From positions 5,208,001-5,272,000 of the forward strand of contig NZ_CP029343.1 in the NCBI RefSeq assembly GCF_003143515.1: DNA of 64,000 nucleotides, read 5' to 3'. The notes under the pieces were generated by a model, which saw only the letters and a program-made list of their open reading frames with translations, made no database searches and was not told the DNA's origin. Shown in pieces: positions 17,544 through 26,652 of this stretch (positions are counted from its first letter, which is position 1; the number at the start of each line of letters is the position of its first letter). The position numbers and the translations under genes are program-made. The DNA is from Massilia oculi (GTDB lineage Bacteria > Pseudomonadota > Gammaproteobacteria > Burkholderiales > Burkholderiaceae_D).

Positions 17544-19829
17544 ATGAAAGCAATAAAAAGCCGCAAGCACCCCATCACCCGCAGCCAGCTCGCGGGCACC
17601 GCCCTGGCCGCGGCCCTGCTGCCGCTTGGTGCGCACGCAGCCGACGATGCCACCGCTGCCGCCACCGCCACCGCAGCGCCGGCCACCATCGCCCCGCAAT
17701 CGACCGTCGAAGTCGTCGGCGCCTACGAGAATCCGTTCCGCGCCGAGAACGCCTCGTCGCCCAAGTACACCGAGCGCCTGGTCGACACCGCCCAGACGAT
17801 CCAGGTGATCAAGAAGGAGCTGTTCGAGCAGCAGGGCGCGCTGACCCTGACCGAGGCGCTGCGCAACACCCCCGGCGTCGGCGCCTTCTTCCTGGGCGAG
17901 AACGGCAACACGAATACCGGCGACGCGATCTTCATGCGCGGCTTCGACACCTCCAGCAGCATCTACGTCGACGGCGTGCGCGACATCGGCTCGATCTCGC
18001 GCGACGTGTTCAACCTGGAGCAGATCGACGTGCTGAAAGGCCCGGCCGGCACCGACAACGGCCGTAGCGCCCCGACCGGTTCGGTCAACCTGGTGACCAA
18101 GAAGGCGAACATGACCGACCTGGTGACCGCCGCGGTTACCGGCGGCAGCGGCGACCAGAAGCGCATTACGGCCGACGTCAACAAGGTGCTGGATGAACAG
18201 CGCGGCATCGCCGTGCGCCTGAACGTGCTGGCCCAGGATTCTGGCAGCGCGGCGCGCGACGTCGTCGAGAACAAGCGCTGGGCGGTGGCGCCGAGCATCG
18301 GCTTCGGCCTGAACGGCCCGACCCGCGTGCACCTGGACTACCTGCACGTCGACCAGAACAACATCCCGGATGGCGGCGTATTCGTGATCGGCCTGCCCGG
18401 CTACACCAGCCCGGACCGTACCCGGCCCTGGGTCGCCGATGCTCCCAAGGTCGACCCGAAGAATTTCTATGGCTCGGTCGACGACTACGACGACGTCAAG
18501 GCCGACATGGCCACCGTGCGGATCGAGCACGACTTCTCGCCGACCATGAAGCTGCAGAACACGAGCCGCTACGGCAAGACCAGCCAGGACTACCTGCTGA
18601 CCGCCTTCCTCACCAGCGCCGCCAACCTGGCGACGCCGGTGCAGGGCGATCCGGGCACCTGGACCCTGGCGCGCAGCATCCGTACCGGCAAGGACCAGGA
18701 AAACAAGATCCTCACCAACGTCACGACCCTGACCAGCCAGTTCAACACCGGCGCCGTGTCGCACACCCTGGTGACGGGCCTGGAGATCACCAGCGAACGC
18801 CAGACCACCTGGGGCCTGACCGGCCTGGGCACGCTGCCCGCCGCGAACATCTACCACCCCGATCCGAACCAGGCGCCGACCACGCCGGTCAACGTGCGCC
18901 GCACCGGCGCCTACAACGAGGGCGAGGTCGACACCCAGAGCGTCTACGTGTTCGACACCGTCAAGGTCGGCGAGCGCTGGATCTTCAATGGCGGCGTGCG
19001 CCTCGACCACTTCCGCGGCGATTATTCGGTGGTGGCATTGACCAATAACGTGCTGACCCCGACCCGCTTCAAGGTTGGTGAAAACCTCGTCAACGGCAAG
19101 CTGTCGGCGCTGTACAAGCCGACCGCCAACAGCAGCGTGTATGCGATGGTCGCCAGCTCCAAGCAGCCGCCGGGCGGCAGCTTCACCGTATCGGGCAACG
19201 CCAACAGCGCCCAGAACCCGATCTACGATCCGCAGAAGACGGTCACCACCGAGGTCGGCGGCAAGCTCGACCTGCTGAAATCGAAGCTGTCGCTGTCGGC
19301 CGCGCTGTTCCGCACCGACGTCGAGAACGAGGTCGAGCAGGATCCGGCCGACCTGCAGTACTACCAGACCGGCGAGAAGCGGGTGCAGGGCGTGGAACTG
19401 GGCGCCACCGGCGAACTGGCGCCGCACTGGCTGCTCAGCGCCGGCTACCTGTACATGGACACCAGCGTCGAGCGTGGCCGCAACGTCACCGCCGCCGGCG
19501 AGAACAGCCTGACCTACACGCCGAAGCAGTCGTTCACCGCCTGGACCTCGTACGACCTGCCATGGGGCCTGCGCATCGGCGGCGGCGCGCGCTTTTCCGA
19601 CAAGCTGGCGCGCGGCACCGACGGCGCGATCGGCACCCCGGCCTACACCGAGTCGTACTGGGTGTTCGACGCCATGGTCGGCTACAAGGTCAGCAAGAAC
19701 GTCGACCTGCGGCTGAACGTGTACAACATCGGCGACGAGAAGTACGTCTCGGCCATCAACAAGAGCGGCTACCGGTATACGCCGGGCACGCCGCGCTCGG
19801 CCAGCCTGACGGCGAACGTGCGCTTCTGA
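17544..19829 (+). CDS. fiu: TonB-dependent catecholate siderophore receptor (Fiu-like)
   Basis: A 761-residue outer-membrane receptor. It has a signal peptide (about residues 1-32, ending LLPLGAHA), a plug domain (about 60-210, with FMRGFDTSSSIYVDGVRD and QIDVLKGPAG) and a 22-strand beta barrel ending in ASLTANVRF with a C-terminal Phe. The plug resembles Fiu, which takes up ferric catecholates and their breakdown products. ATG 17544 is preferred because it gives a normal basic signal-peptide start; a GTG at 17505 would add 13 residues. A Fur box precedes it. No PiuC-type oxygenase gene, the frequent Fiu partner, is adjacent. Confidence 0.88.
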   Translation: MKAIKSRKHPITRSQLAGTALAAALLPLGAHAADDATAAATATAAPATIAPQSTVEVVGAYENPFRAENASSPKYTERLVDTAQTIQVIKKELFEQQGALTLTEALRNTPGVGAFFLGENGNTNTGDAIFMRGFDTSSSIYVDGVRDIGSISRDVFNLEQIDVLKGPAGTDNGRSAPTGSVNLVTKKANMTDLVTAAVTGGSGDQKRITADVNKVLDEQRGIAVRLNVLAQDSGSAARDVVENKRWAVAPSIGFGLNGPTRVHLDYLHVDQNNIPDGGVFVIGLPGYTSPDRTRPWVADAPKVDPKNFYGSVDDYDDVKADMATVRIEHDFSPTMKLQNTSRYGKTSQDYLLTAFLTSAANLATPVQGDPGTWTLARSIRTGKDQENKILTNVTTLTSQFNTGAVSHTLVTGLEITSERQTTWGLTGLGTLPAANIYHPDPNQAPTTPVNVRRTGAYNEGEVDTQSVYVFDTVKVGERWIFNGGVRLDHFRGDYSVVALTNNVLTPTRFKVGENLVNGKLSALYKPTANSSVYAMVASSKQPPGGSFTVSGNANSAQNPIYDPQKTVTTEVGGKLDLLKSKLSLSAALFRTDVENEVEQDPADLQYYQTGEKRVQGVELGATGELAPHWLLSAGYLYMDTSVERGRNVTAAGENSLTYTPKQSFTAWTSYDLPWGLRIGGGARFSDKLARGTDGAIGTPAYTESYWVFDAMVGYKVSKNVDLRLNVYNIGDEKYVSAINKSGYRYTPGTPRSASLTANVRF

Positions 19830-19835
19830 TGCGCT

Positions 19836-19861
19836 GGCGCCGCCTGAAGCCGGGCGGCGCC
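19836..19861. terminator. GC-rich hairpin after the siderophore receptor
   Basis: A perfect 9-bp stem GGCGCCGCC / GGCGGCGCC (19836-19844 and 19853-19861) with an 8-base loop lies 7 bases after the receptor stop. No T-tract follows, so it may act as a Rho-assisted terminator or mRNA stabiliser. Confidence 0.45.
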
Positions 19862-19880
19862 TGCTGTATACTCGGAGCCC

Positions 19881-20714
19881 ATGCGCATACAGCTTTTCTC
19901 CGACCTGCACCTCGAACGCTATCCCGGCTTCCAGCCGCACATCCTGCCGGACACCGACGTCGTGGTGCTGGCCGGCGACATCGGCTCCTACCAGCCCGGC
20001 TCGCGCCTGGAAACCCAGGATTTCGGACTCGAGCGCTTCTCTCCCGCGTTGCCGGCGCTGGCCGGCAAGCGGATGCTGTTCATTCCCGGTAACCACGAAT
20101 TCGATTCGCTCGACCACGACGCCACCCATGCGCGGCTGCGCGCCATCTGCGAACGGCTCGGCATCGTCTGGCTTGACCGTGAGATCGTCGTCATCGATCA
20201 CGTGCGCTTCATCGGCACCACCTTGTGGAGCGACTTCGATGCCCTGGCGCTGCGCGACACCGACCTCACCAAACAGATGCAGCAGCGTAGCAAGGCATTC
20301 CGCGCGGCGAATTACTACCTGAGCAAGAACACGACGCTGAAGGATGGCGAGCAGGTGCTGGCCGAGGGCATCCGCGCCATGTCGCTCGATTGCCAGGTCT
20401 GGTTGCGCGCGGCGCTGGCCACGCCCTTCGACGGCAAGACGGCGGTGGTCACCCATTTCGCGCCGAGCCTGATGAGCGCCGATCCGCGCTACGGCCTCAC
20501 GCCCGGCACGGCGGGCTTCTGCAATGCGCTCGACGGCCTGTTCAAGCACGCGCAGCTGTGGATGCACGGCCACCTGCACTGCCTGAACGATTACGTGGTC
20601 GAGGGCCGCGACGGCCCCCACTCCTGGTCGTGCCGCGTGGTGGCCAACCCGCTGGGCTACCTGAGCAAGGGCGAGCAGGAGGCCTTTCGTCCCGAGCTCG
20701 TGATCGAGCTGTAA
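19881..20714 (+). CDS. Metallophosphoesterase
   Basis: A 277-residue cytoplasmic protein of the calcineurin-like phosphoesterase fold. All metal-binding motifs are visible: DLHLE (residues 8-12), GDIG (about 33-36), GNHEFD (about 72-77), a THFAPS histidine (about 193) and HGHLH (about 229-233). The substrate is not predictable. It stands after the siderophore receptor hairpin and converges on the PBP gene with only 6 bases between stops. Confidence 0.87.
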   Translation: MRIQLFSDLHLERYPGFQPHILPDTDVVVLAGDIGSYQPGSRLETQDFGLERFSPALPALAGKRMLFIPGNHEFDSLDHDATHARLRAICERLGIVWLDREIVVIDHVRFIGTTLWSDFDALALRDTDLTKQMQQRSKAFRAANYYLSKNTTLKDGEQVLAEGIRAMSLDCQVWLRAALATPFDGKTAVVTHFAPSLMSADPRYGLTPGTAGFCNALDGLFKHAQLWMHGHLHCLNDYVVEGRDGPHSWSCRVVANPLGYLSKGEQEAFRPELVIEL

Positions 20715-20720
20715 GCACGA

Positions 20721-22991
20721 CTACTGCGTCGCCTCGTCGGCTGACGAGAAGGTGCCCATCAAGGCCTCGATTCCATCCGCCGCCTCGGGCGGATGTTCCT
20801 GTTCCGCATACTCCGCATACACCCAGTCGCCGCCGGCGCGCGCCACGCCGTCCGGCGGCAGCGGCTCATGCTGCGGCGTCTTCGCCAGCGCGACGCGCAT
20901 GAAATCGACCCACATCGGCAGCGCCAGGGTCGAGCCGAATTCGCGGCCGCCAAGCGAGCGCGGCTCGTCATAACCCATCCAGGCCACCGCCGCCACCTGC
21001 CCGCCATAGCCGGCGAACCAGCCGTCGACCGCATTGCTGGTGGTGCCGGTCTTGCCGGCCAGGTCGACTCGTTGCAACTGGCGCGAGGCCGCCGCCGCGG
21101 TGCCGACACGGGTGACGTCGCGCAGCATGCTGTCGACGATGAAGGCGTTGCGCTCGTCGAGCACCCGCGCGCTTGCCTGGCGTGGCGCCGGCGCCGCCTG
21201 CTCGAGCAGCACCGTGCCGTCGCCATCCTGGATGCGCGCGATCAGCCACGGTTCCACCCGGTAGCCGCCGTTGGCCAGCACCGCGTAGGCGCCGGCCATC
21301 TGCAGCGGCGTGACGGCGCCCGTGCCCAGGCCGAGCGTCAGGTTGCGCGGCTGGCGGGCGGCGTCGAAGCCGAAGCGCGCCAGATGCTCGCGGGCGTAGT
21401 CGACGTCCAGCGCGCGCAGCATGCGAACGGTCGGCACATTGCGTGAGCGCGACAGCGCGTGGCGCACCGTGACGGGGCCCTCGAACACATTGTCGTCGTT
21501 GCGCGGCGACCAGTTGGCATACGCCTTCTCGGCGCTGAAGTCGAGCGGCTCGTCGAGGATTTGCGTACCGGGAAAGAAACCGCGCTCCAGGCCGGCGGAA
21601 TAGACGAAGGGCTTGATGCTCGATCCCGGCTGGCGCCAGGCCTGCGTCACGTGGTTGAACTTGTGGACCGAATAATCGAAGCCGCCGACCAGCGCGCGGT
21701 AGGCGCCGGTCCCCGTGTCGAGCGCCACGAAGGCGGCGGCCACCTCGGGCAGCTGGGCGATCGACGGGGCGCCGTCGGCGGCCCTGGCAAGCCGGATGAC
21801 GGCGCCGGGCGCCAGCTTCGTCGCGGACCTGGCCTTGCTTGAGAGGGCGCCGGCGGCAAAGCCGAGCCCCGGGCCGGTGATCTCGACCGCGTCGCCGTTG
21901 GCGAGCTGGGCGCGCACCCGTTTGGGCGATGCGGCGACGATCACCGCGGGCACCAGACCGTCAACCGCAGGGCGTTTCTGCAGGGCCACCGCGATGGCGT
22001 CCTCTCGTTCTGCGGTGTCGGCCGGCAGCGCGATGCGCGCTTCCGGGCCGCGGTAGCCGTGGCGGCGGTCGTAGGCGAGCACGTTGCGGCGCACCGATTC
22101 ATAGGCCGCATCCTGCTCGGCGGCCACGATGGTGGTGGTGACCGTGATGCCGCGTTCGTAGGCCGCCTGGCCGTAGCGGGCGTGCACGGCCTGGCGCGCG
22201 ATCTCGGCGACCCAGGCCGCGCGCGGATTCAGCGTGGCGCCATAGCTGCGCACCTGCAGGCGTTCGGCCACGGCGCGGCGGTACTGGGCTTCGGTGATCA
22301 TCGCCAGTTCGCGCATGCGCCTGAGCACCACCTGCTGGCGCTTCCTGGCCGCCTGGGGATTGGACACCGGGTTGCTGCTGGAGGGGTTCTGCGGCAGGCC
22401 GGCCAGCATCGCGATCTCGGCCAGGGAGAGTTCCGGCAGCGGCTTGCCGAAGTAGGTGCGCGCCGCGCTGGCGAAGCCGTAGGCGCGCTGGCCGAGATAG
22501 ATCTGGTTCAGGTAGACCTCGAGGATCTGGTCCTTGGAGAGCGCCTTTTCGATCTTCCAGGCGAGGGCGACTTCAAGCAGCTTGCGCGGCATTGTCTTGT
22601 CGCGCGACAGAAAGAAGTTGCGCGCGACCTGCATCGTGATGGTGGACGCGCCCTGGCTGCCGAAGTCGCCGATATTGGCCTTGGCCGCACCAAGCGCGCG
22701 GATCCAGTCGACCCCGCCGTGCTCGTAGAAGCGGGTGTCCTCGATCGCCAGCACGGCCGACTTGAGCAGCGCCGGCACCTTGGCGATCGCGACGAACTCG
22801 CGCCGCTCGGCGCCGAATTCGCCGATCAGGACCTTGTCGGCGGTGTACACACGCAGCGGGATCTTCGGGCGATAGTCGGTGACGGCCTTGATGTCGGGGA
22901 CGTCCGGCAGGATGGAGGCGCCGGCCACGTGCGGGGTGGTCGCGAGCAGCAGGGTGGAGAAGAGGATGACGAGGGAGCGACGTGGTTTCAT
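20721..22991 (-). CDS. Class A penicillin-binding protein (PBP1A type)
   Basis: A 756-residue bifunctional peptidoglycan synthase. It has an N-terminal signal anchor (about residues 8-25) and a GT51 transglycosylase domain with IEDTRFYEHGGVD (catalytic Glu) and GASTITMQVARNFF. The transpeptidase domain has the nucleophile in SSIK (Ser457), then the SRN and KTGTT motifs. In E. coli-type PBP1A the glycosyltransferase polymerises lipid II and the transpeptidase crosslinks stems. A PBP1A of this size lacks long accessory inserts. It may be a second, non-essential copy, since no pilM-Q or argB neighbours typical of mrcA are seen. Confidence 0.9.
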   Translation of the reverse strand: MKPRRSLVILFSTLLLATTPHVAGASILPDVPDIKAVTDYRPKIPLRVYTADKVLIGEFGAERREFVAIAKVPALLKSAVLAIEDTRFYEHGGVDWIRALGAAKANIGDFGSQGASTITMQVARNFFLSRDKTMPRKLLEVALAWKIEKALSKDQILEVYLNQIYLGQRAYGFASAARTYFGKPLPELSLAEIAMLAGLPQNPSSSNPVSNPQAARKRQQVVLRRMRELAMITEAQYRRAVAERLQVRSYGATLNPRAAWVAEIARQAVHARYGQAAYERGITVTTTIVAAEQDAAYESVRRNVLAYDRRHGYRGPEARIALPADTAEREDAIAVALQKRPAVDGLVPAVIVAASPKRVRAQLANGDAVEITGPGLGFAAGALSSKARSATKLAPGAVIRLARAADGAPSIAQLPEVAAAFVALDTGTGAYRALVGGFDYSVHKFNHVTQAWRQPGSSIKPFVYSAGLERGFFPGTQILDEPLDFSAEKAYANWSPRNDDNVFEGPVTVRHALSRSRNVPTVRMLRALDVDYAREHLARFGFDAARQPRNLTLGLGTGAVTPLQMAGAYAVLANGGYRVEPWLIARIQDGDGTVLLEQAAPAPRQASARVLDERNAFIVDSMLRDVTRVGTAAAASRQLQRVDLAGKTGTTSNAVDGWFAGYGGQVAAVAWMGYDEPRSLGGREFGSTLALPMWVDFMRVALAKTPQHEPLPPDGVARAGGDWVYAEYAEQEHPPEAADGIEALMGTFSSADEATQ

Positions 22992-23259
22992 GGCGTTTTT
23001 CGTGGACGGTTGGTCGAACGCGGCCGATCTTACGGTCGCGCTGCGGCCGGGTCATGTGAAAAGCCCGAGGTAGCGCGACGTGCCCCGGCGCGGCGCGGCT
23101 GGCGCTCCCTTGGCTTGCCGTGGCGGCGCAGCCGGCCTTGCGCAAGTGGCCGGCGCTACCCGTGAAGCGGGCAACTGCGCAACGACAGCGTAGAATGGCC
23201 GGGGTGCGATGGCCGGTTCGGCCTTCGCTTGCCACGTTCATTCTTGTCCATCCAATCGT

Positions 23260-24081
23260 ATGATTTTTCCGCCACCCCCACCCCTCACGTGCCTGCGCCG
23301 TCAGGCAGCTCTCCTGATGCTGGCTTGCGGCGCCCAGTTCGCCCACGCCGATGACGGCGACGCCATCAATCCCGATCGCCCCAACGTCGCCAACTCCAGC
23401 CAGGTGGTCGGGGACGGCCGCCTGCAGCTCGAGATTGGCGTCAACTGGGATCGCCAGCGCAACGACGACCTGCACGTGCGCAGCTTGAGCACGCCGGCGC
23501 TGCTGCGTATCGGCGTGGGCGACACGACCGAACTGCGCGTCGAGACCGAGGGCCGCAGCATCGAGCACGAGCGCGATCCGGCTACCCGTGCGCACACCAC
23601 GACTGCGGGCTGGAATGCCGCGTCGGTCGGGTTCAAGCGGCGCTTTGCCGACGGGGAGGGAGTGCATCCGGCCCTGGGGCTGATCGGCACAGTGGCGCTG
23701 CCAAGCGGTAGTTCGGCGCTGCGGGTCAAGGGCGTCCTGCCCCAACTGGTGCTGGCGGCCGAGTGGGAGCTGCCGAAAGGCTGGTCGTTGGCCGTGACGC
23801 CGGGCGTCGGAGCCGACGTGGACGATGAAGGCGCGCGCTACCGCTACGGCATCCTGGCGGCGTCGCTGGGCAAGAAATTCACCGAACGCCTCCAGGGATT
23901 CCTCGAAGTGGCGGCGCCGCAGATCGCTTCCGCATCGCATGGCGGCGATCGGGTGCAGGCAGACGCCGGCGTGAGCTGGCGACTGAACAGGAACTGCCAG
24001 GTCGATGCGATGGTGGTGCGTGGGCTGAATGGACATACGCCCGATCTGGGCCTGGCGTTCGGGCTGTCGGTGCGGCGCTGA
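23260..24081 (+). CDS. Outer-membrane beta-barrel protein, transporter/phenol-degradation MetA-like
   Basis: A 273-residue exported protein with a signal peptide (MIFPPPPPLTCLRRQ, then a hydrophobic core ending FAHA). The mature part alternates short amphipathic strands (LQLEIGVNWDRQ, TELRVETEGRS, GLIGTVALPSG) and ends in the barrel-like LAFGLSVRR. This is the pattern of the 'transporter' family with a putative MetA-pathway phenol-degradation domain. An in-frame ATG at 23209 would add 17 residues. Neither start has a clear ribosome site, and the later one gives the better signal peptide. Function unknown. Confidence 0.65.
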   Translation: MIFPPPPPLTCLRRQAALLMLACGAQFAHADDGDAINPDRPNVANSSQVVGDGRLQLEIGVNWDRQRNDDLHVRSLSTPALLRIGVGDTTELRVETEGRSIEHERDPATRAHTTTAGWNAASVGFKRRFADGEGVHPALGLIGTVALPSGSSALRVKGVLPQLVLAAEWELPKGWSLAVTPGVGADVDDEGARYRYGILAASLGKKFTERLQGFLEVAAPQIASASHGGDRVQADAGVSWRLNRNCQVDAMVVRGLNGHTPDLGLAFGLSVRR

Positions 24082-24137
24082 ACCCGGAGCGCCCGACATG
24101 CGCACTGCCTATGAGGCGGATGCCTGATTTCAGGCGC

Positions 24138-25076
24138 TTAATGCGTGTCCCGGTGCGCGGAGGCGCATGAGATGACGCCCGCCATCAGCAAGGCCAGCGC
24201 AGCCGTCTCGAACCCGGTCGGCCAGCGCGCTTCCCACAAAAAGCCATACAGGGCCGCGAAGATCGTCTCGAACACGATCATCTGGCCCATCAGGCTCAGG
24301 GGCAGCGCGCGGCTGGCGTGGTTCCACAGGGCGTTGCCGACCACCGAGCACAGGATGGCGACCGCGCTGACCAGCGCGCCGAACTCCAGCCAGGCCGGCA
24401 GGGTATGCTGGCCCGGCGCCAGCACGAAGGCCGGCACCGCCAGCGCCAGCGCCATCAGCCCGGTCACCACGCCCACCAGCAGATTCCACTCATGCGACGA
24501 AATCCCCTCGATGCGCGCCAGCCAGCGGCTGTTGTGCACCGCGAAGATGGTCCACGACACCAGCGCGCCGAAGGCGCAGGCCAGGCCGGCCAGCGAGCCG
24601 GGCCCGGACGCCGACAGCGACTCCCAGCCGATGCAGGCGAGACCCGCGCCGCTCAGCAGGAGTGACGGCAACAGACGGCGCAGCGGCACGGCATGACGGT
24701 CGCGCGATCCCACCAGGGTGACCGCGATCGGCAGCAGGCCGATCACGATCGAGGCCATGGCGACGCCGCCCAGCTGCACCGCATTGGCGAGGAACAGGTA
24801 ATAGACGATGTTGCCGGTGAGGCTGAGCCAGATCAGGGTGCGCCAGGCCGGCCAGCCGAGGTGGCGGCGCAGCCGTCCCAGGCTCGGGGCGATCAGGATG
24901 GCGGCGACCAGGCCATAGGCCAGGTAGCGTCCGGCCGAGAGCTGGATCGGCGGGAATTTGGGCGCCAGTTCCGGGGCCAGGAAGACCAGGCCCCAGAGCG
25001 CGCCGGCGGCGATCCCGGCGCCGATGCCGGGCAGGGTGGAGCGGGACAGGCCGCCCGCGCCAGTAGCGGTGTACAT
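24138..25076 (-). CDS. EamA/DMT-superfamily exporter
   Basis: A 312-residue inner-membrane protein with ten hydrophobic helices and two tandem EamA repeats (about residues 14-145 and 165-300). It is a member of the drug/metabolite transporter superfamily, whose substrates are often amino acids or small metabolites and cannot be told here. It lies 61 bp downstream of the AraC-type regulator in the same orientation and may be controlled by it. Its Shine-Dalgarno site is within a short hairpin. Confidence 0.85.
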   Translation of the reverse strand: MYTATGAGGLSRSTLPGIGAGIAAGALWGLVFLAPELAPKFPPIQLSAGRYLAYGLVAAILIAPSLGRLRRHLGWPAWRTLIWLSLTGNIVYYLFLANAVQLGGVAMASIVIGLLPIAVTLVGSRDRHAVPLRRLLPSLLLSGAGLACIGWESLSASGPGSLAGLACAFGALVSWTIFAVHNSRWLARIEGISSHEWNLLVGVVTGLMALALAVPAFVLAPGQHTLPAWLEFGALVSAVAILCSVVGNALWNHASRALPLSLMGQMIVFETIFAALYGFLWEARWPTGFETAALALLMAGVISCASAHRDTH

Positions 25077-25080
25077 GATG

Positions 25081-25102
25081 AATCTCCTTTTGAGTGGAGA
25101 TT
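25081..25102 (-). promoter_or_regulatory. Hairpin covering the DMT exporter ribosome site
   Basis: AATCTCC (25081-25087) and GGAGATT (25096-25102) are perfect inverted 7-mers with an 8-base loop. On the minus-strand transcript the proximal arm is the AAGGAGATT ribosome site of the exporter gene, so the stem could mask translation start. Confidence 0.4.
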
Positions 25103-25137
25103 TTCTGATGTGGACATGCGCCCGGTCTTGGCCGGGA

Positions 25138-25884
25138 CTACTGCGGTTTTGGCGGATTCTCCCGAGCTGCGCGCCGACACGCGGCGGGCGTGGTATCGAG
25201 CACCCGGCGCATCGCCCGCGTCAGGCTGGCCTGGTCCGAGAAGCCGCAGGCGAGGGCGATGTCGGCCACGCTGCGCGCGCTGTGGGTCAGCAGGCCGCGT
25301 GCACGGTCGAGGCGGCAGTTCAGCAACCAGGCATGCGGTGTGCTGTCCAGTTCTTCGCGAAACAGCGCGTGCAGGCGGCTGACGCTCAGGTTGGCGGCGC
25401 GCGCCATCGATTCGGTGCTCCAGGCCAGTCCGGGCGCGGCCTCGATGCGCGCCAGCAGAGCGGCCAGGCGCGAGGTGGCGCGCGGCGCGTCCAGGCTCAG
25501 GGTGTCGAGCAGCAGCGGCACCCAGCCCCGCACCAGCGAATGGGGCGGGGCGGACTCCCGGGCCATCAGTCCCATGAACTCGACCAGCTTGCGCGGGGCG
25601 GGGCCGAGGGTGACGAAGGGCTGTTCCAGCAGGCGCTGCCAGGGGCCGTTGTCGAAGGCGGCGCCGTCGAGGTCGACGATCAGGGAGCCGTTCGCGCCCG
25701 GGCTCGATTGCGCATGCCAGGCGCCAGGCGCGACCAGCGCGCCATGCAGGGGATCGAGCCGGCCGCGCCGCTCCTCGATGTCGAGCATGACTTCGCCGTG
25801 CACCGGCAGCACCAGCTGGGCGAAGTCATGGCGGTCGCCCCAGTGCACGCGGTCGTAGCTGCGCAGGTGCAGGTCGGGCGTCAT
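25138..25884 (-). CDS. AraC-family transcriptional regulator
   Basis: A 248-residue protein with an N-terminal cupin-like sensor domain (about residues 10-95) and a C-terminal AraC/XylS double helix-turn-helix (about 150-240, with SVADIALACGFSDQASLTRAMRR as second helix region, in line with the family). The ligand is unknown. It starts 6 bases after the fnr stop in the same direction, so it is probably cotranscribed with fnr. The DMT exporter follows and is the most likely target. Confidence 0.87.
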   Translation of the reverse strand: MTPDLHLRSYDRVHWGDRHDFAQLVLPVHGEVMLDIEERRGRLDPLHGALVAPGAWHAQSSPGANGSLIVDLDGAAFDNGPWQRLLEQPFVTLGPAPRKLVEFMGLMARESAPPHSLVRGWVPLLLDTLSLDAPRATSRLAALLARIEAAPGLAWSTESMARAANLSVSRLHALFREELDSTPHAWLLNCRLDRARGLLTHSARSVADIALACGFSDQASLTRAMRRVLDTTPAACRRAARENPPKPQ

Positions 25885-25890
25885 GCCGTA

Positions 25891-26652
25891 TCAGGCCATC
25901 GGGCTGCACGCATCGGTGCCGGCCGCCAGCGCCTTCAGCTTGACCGGATCGAGCAGGGTCACTTCGCGCTTGTCGACCTCGAGCCAGCCCTGCTTTTTGA
26001 AACGCGACAGCAGGCGGCTGATGCTCTCGATGGTCAGGCCCAGGTAGTTGCCGATGTCTTCGCGCGACATGCGCAGCTGGAAGCGGTTGGCGGAATAGCC
26101 ACGGGTGGCATAGCGCGCCGACAGATTGACCAGGAACACGGCGAAGCGCTGCTCGGCGCGCATATTGCCGAGCAGGAGCATGACGTTCTGCTCGCGCGTG
26201 ATTTCCTGGCTCATGATGCGGTGGAAGTGGCGCAGCAGGGTCGGCACTTCGCCGAACAGGTCTTCCAGGCGCGCGAACGGGATCTCGCACACCTCGGAAT
26301 CTTCCAGCGCCACCGCGTCGCAATGGTGGGTGCCGCTGATCGCGTCCATGCCCAGCAGCTCGCCGGCCATCTGGAAGCCGGTGATCTGCGCTTCACCGGC
26401 GGCGTTCACCTGGTAGGTCTTGAAGTGCCCGAAGCGCACCGCATACAGGTTGCGGAACGGCTCGCCCACGCCGTACAGGCGCTCGTCGCGCTCCATGCGG
26501 CGGCGACGGCCGATGATCTTGTCCAGGCGGTCGATCTCGGCGTCTTCCAGTCCCATCGGCAGGCACAGCTGGTGCATGCTGCACTGGCCGCAGGACTTGA
26601 GCGCGTGGATATTGAGAGGCGGCCCGGATTGCCGGGACAGGGAGTGGCTCAT
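25891..26652 (-). CDS. fnr: FNR/ANR-type oxygen-responsive transcriptional regulator
   Basis: A 253-residue CRP/FNR protein. The four cysteine ligands for an oxygen-labile 4Fe-4S cluster are present: Cys21, Cys24, Cys30 and Cys111. A cyclic-nucleotide-like fold (about residues 40-150) and a C-terminal helix-turn-helix follow. The recognition helix TIESISRLLSRF carries the E-x-x-S-R contacts that read TTGAT half-sites. It should activate the cbb3 operon and hemN under low oxygen, consistent with the boxes at 8580 and 2980. It is divergent from the formate dehydrogenase operon; the shared gap has no clear FNR site but does have a 10-bp palindrome GAAATATTTC at 26743-26752. Confidence 0.94.
   Translation of the reverse strand: MSHSLSRQSGPPLNIHALKSCGQCSMHQLCLPMGLEDAEIDRLDKIIGRRRRMERDERLYGVGEPFRNLYAVRFGHFKTYQVNAAGEAQITGFQMAGELLGMDAISGTHHCDAVALEDSEVCEIPFARLEDLFGEVPTLLRHFHRIMSQEITREQNVMLLLGNMRAEQRFAVFLVNLSARYATRGYSANRFQLRMSREDIGNYLGLTIESISRLLSRFKKQGWLEVDKREVTLLDPVKLKALAAGTDACSPMA

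Noticed and set aside
17520..20621. A 1033-residue open frame on the minus strand opposite the siderophore receptor and phosphoesterase
   Set aside because: It is the antisense shadow of two well-supported genes; its composition (Arg/Gln/His/Val-rich) is typical of high-GC antisense frames and no domain is seen.
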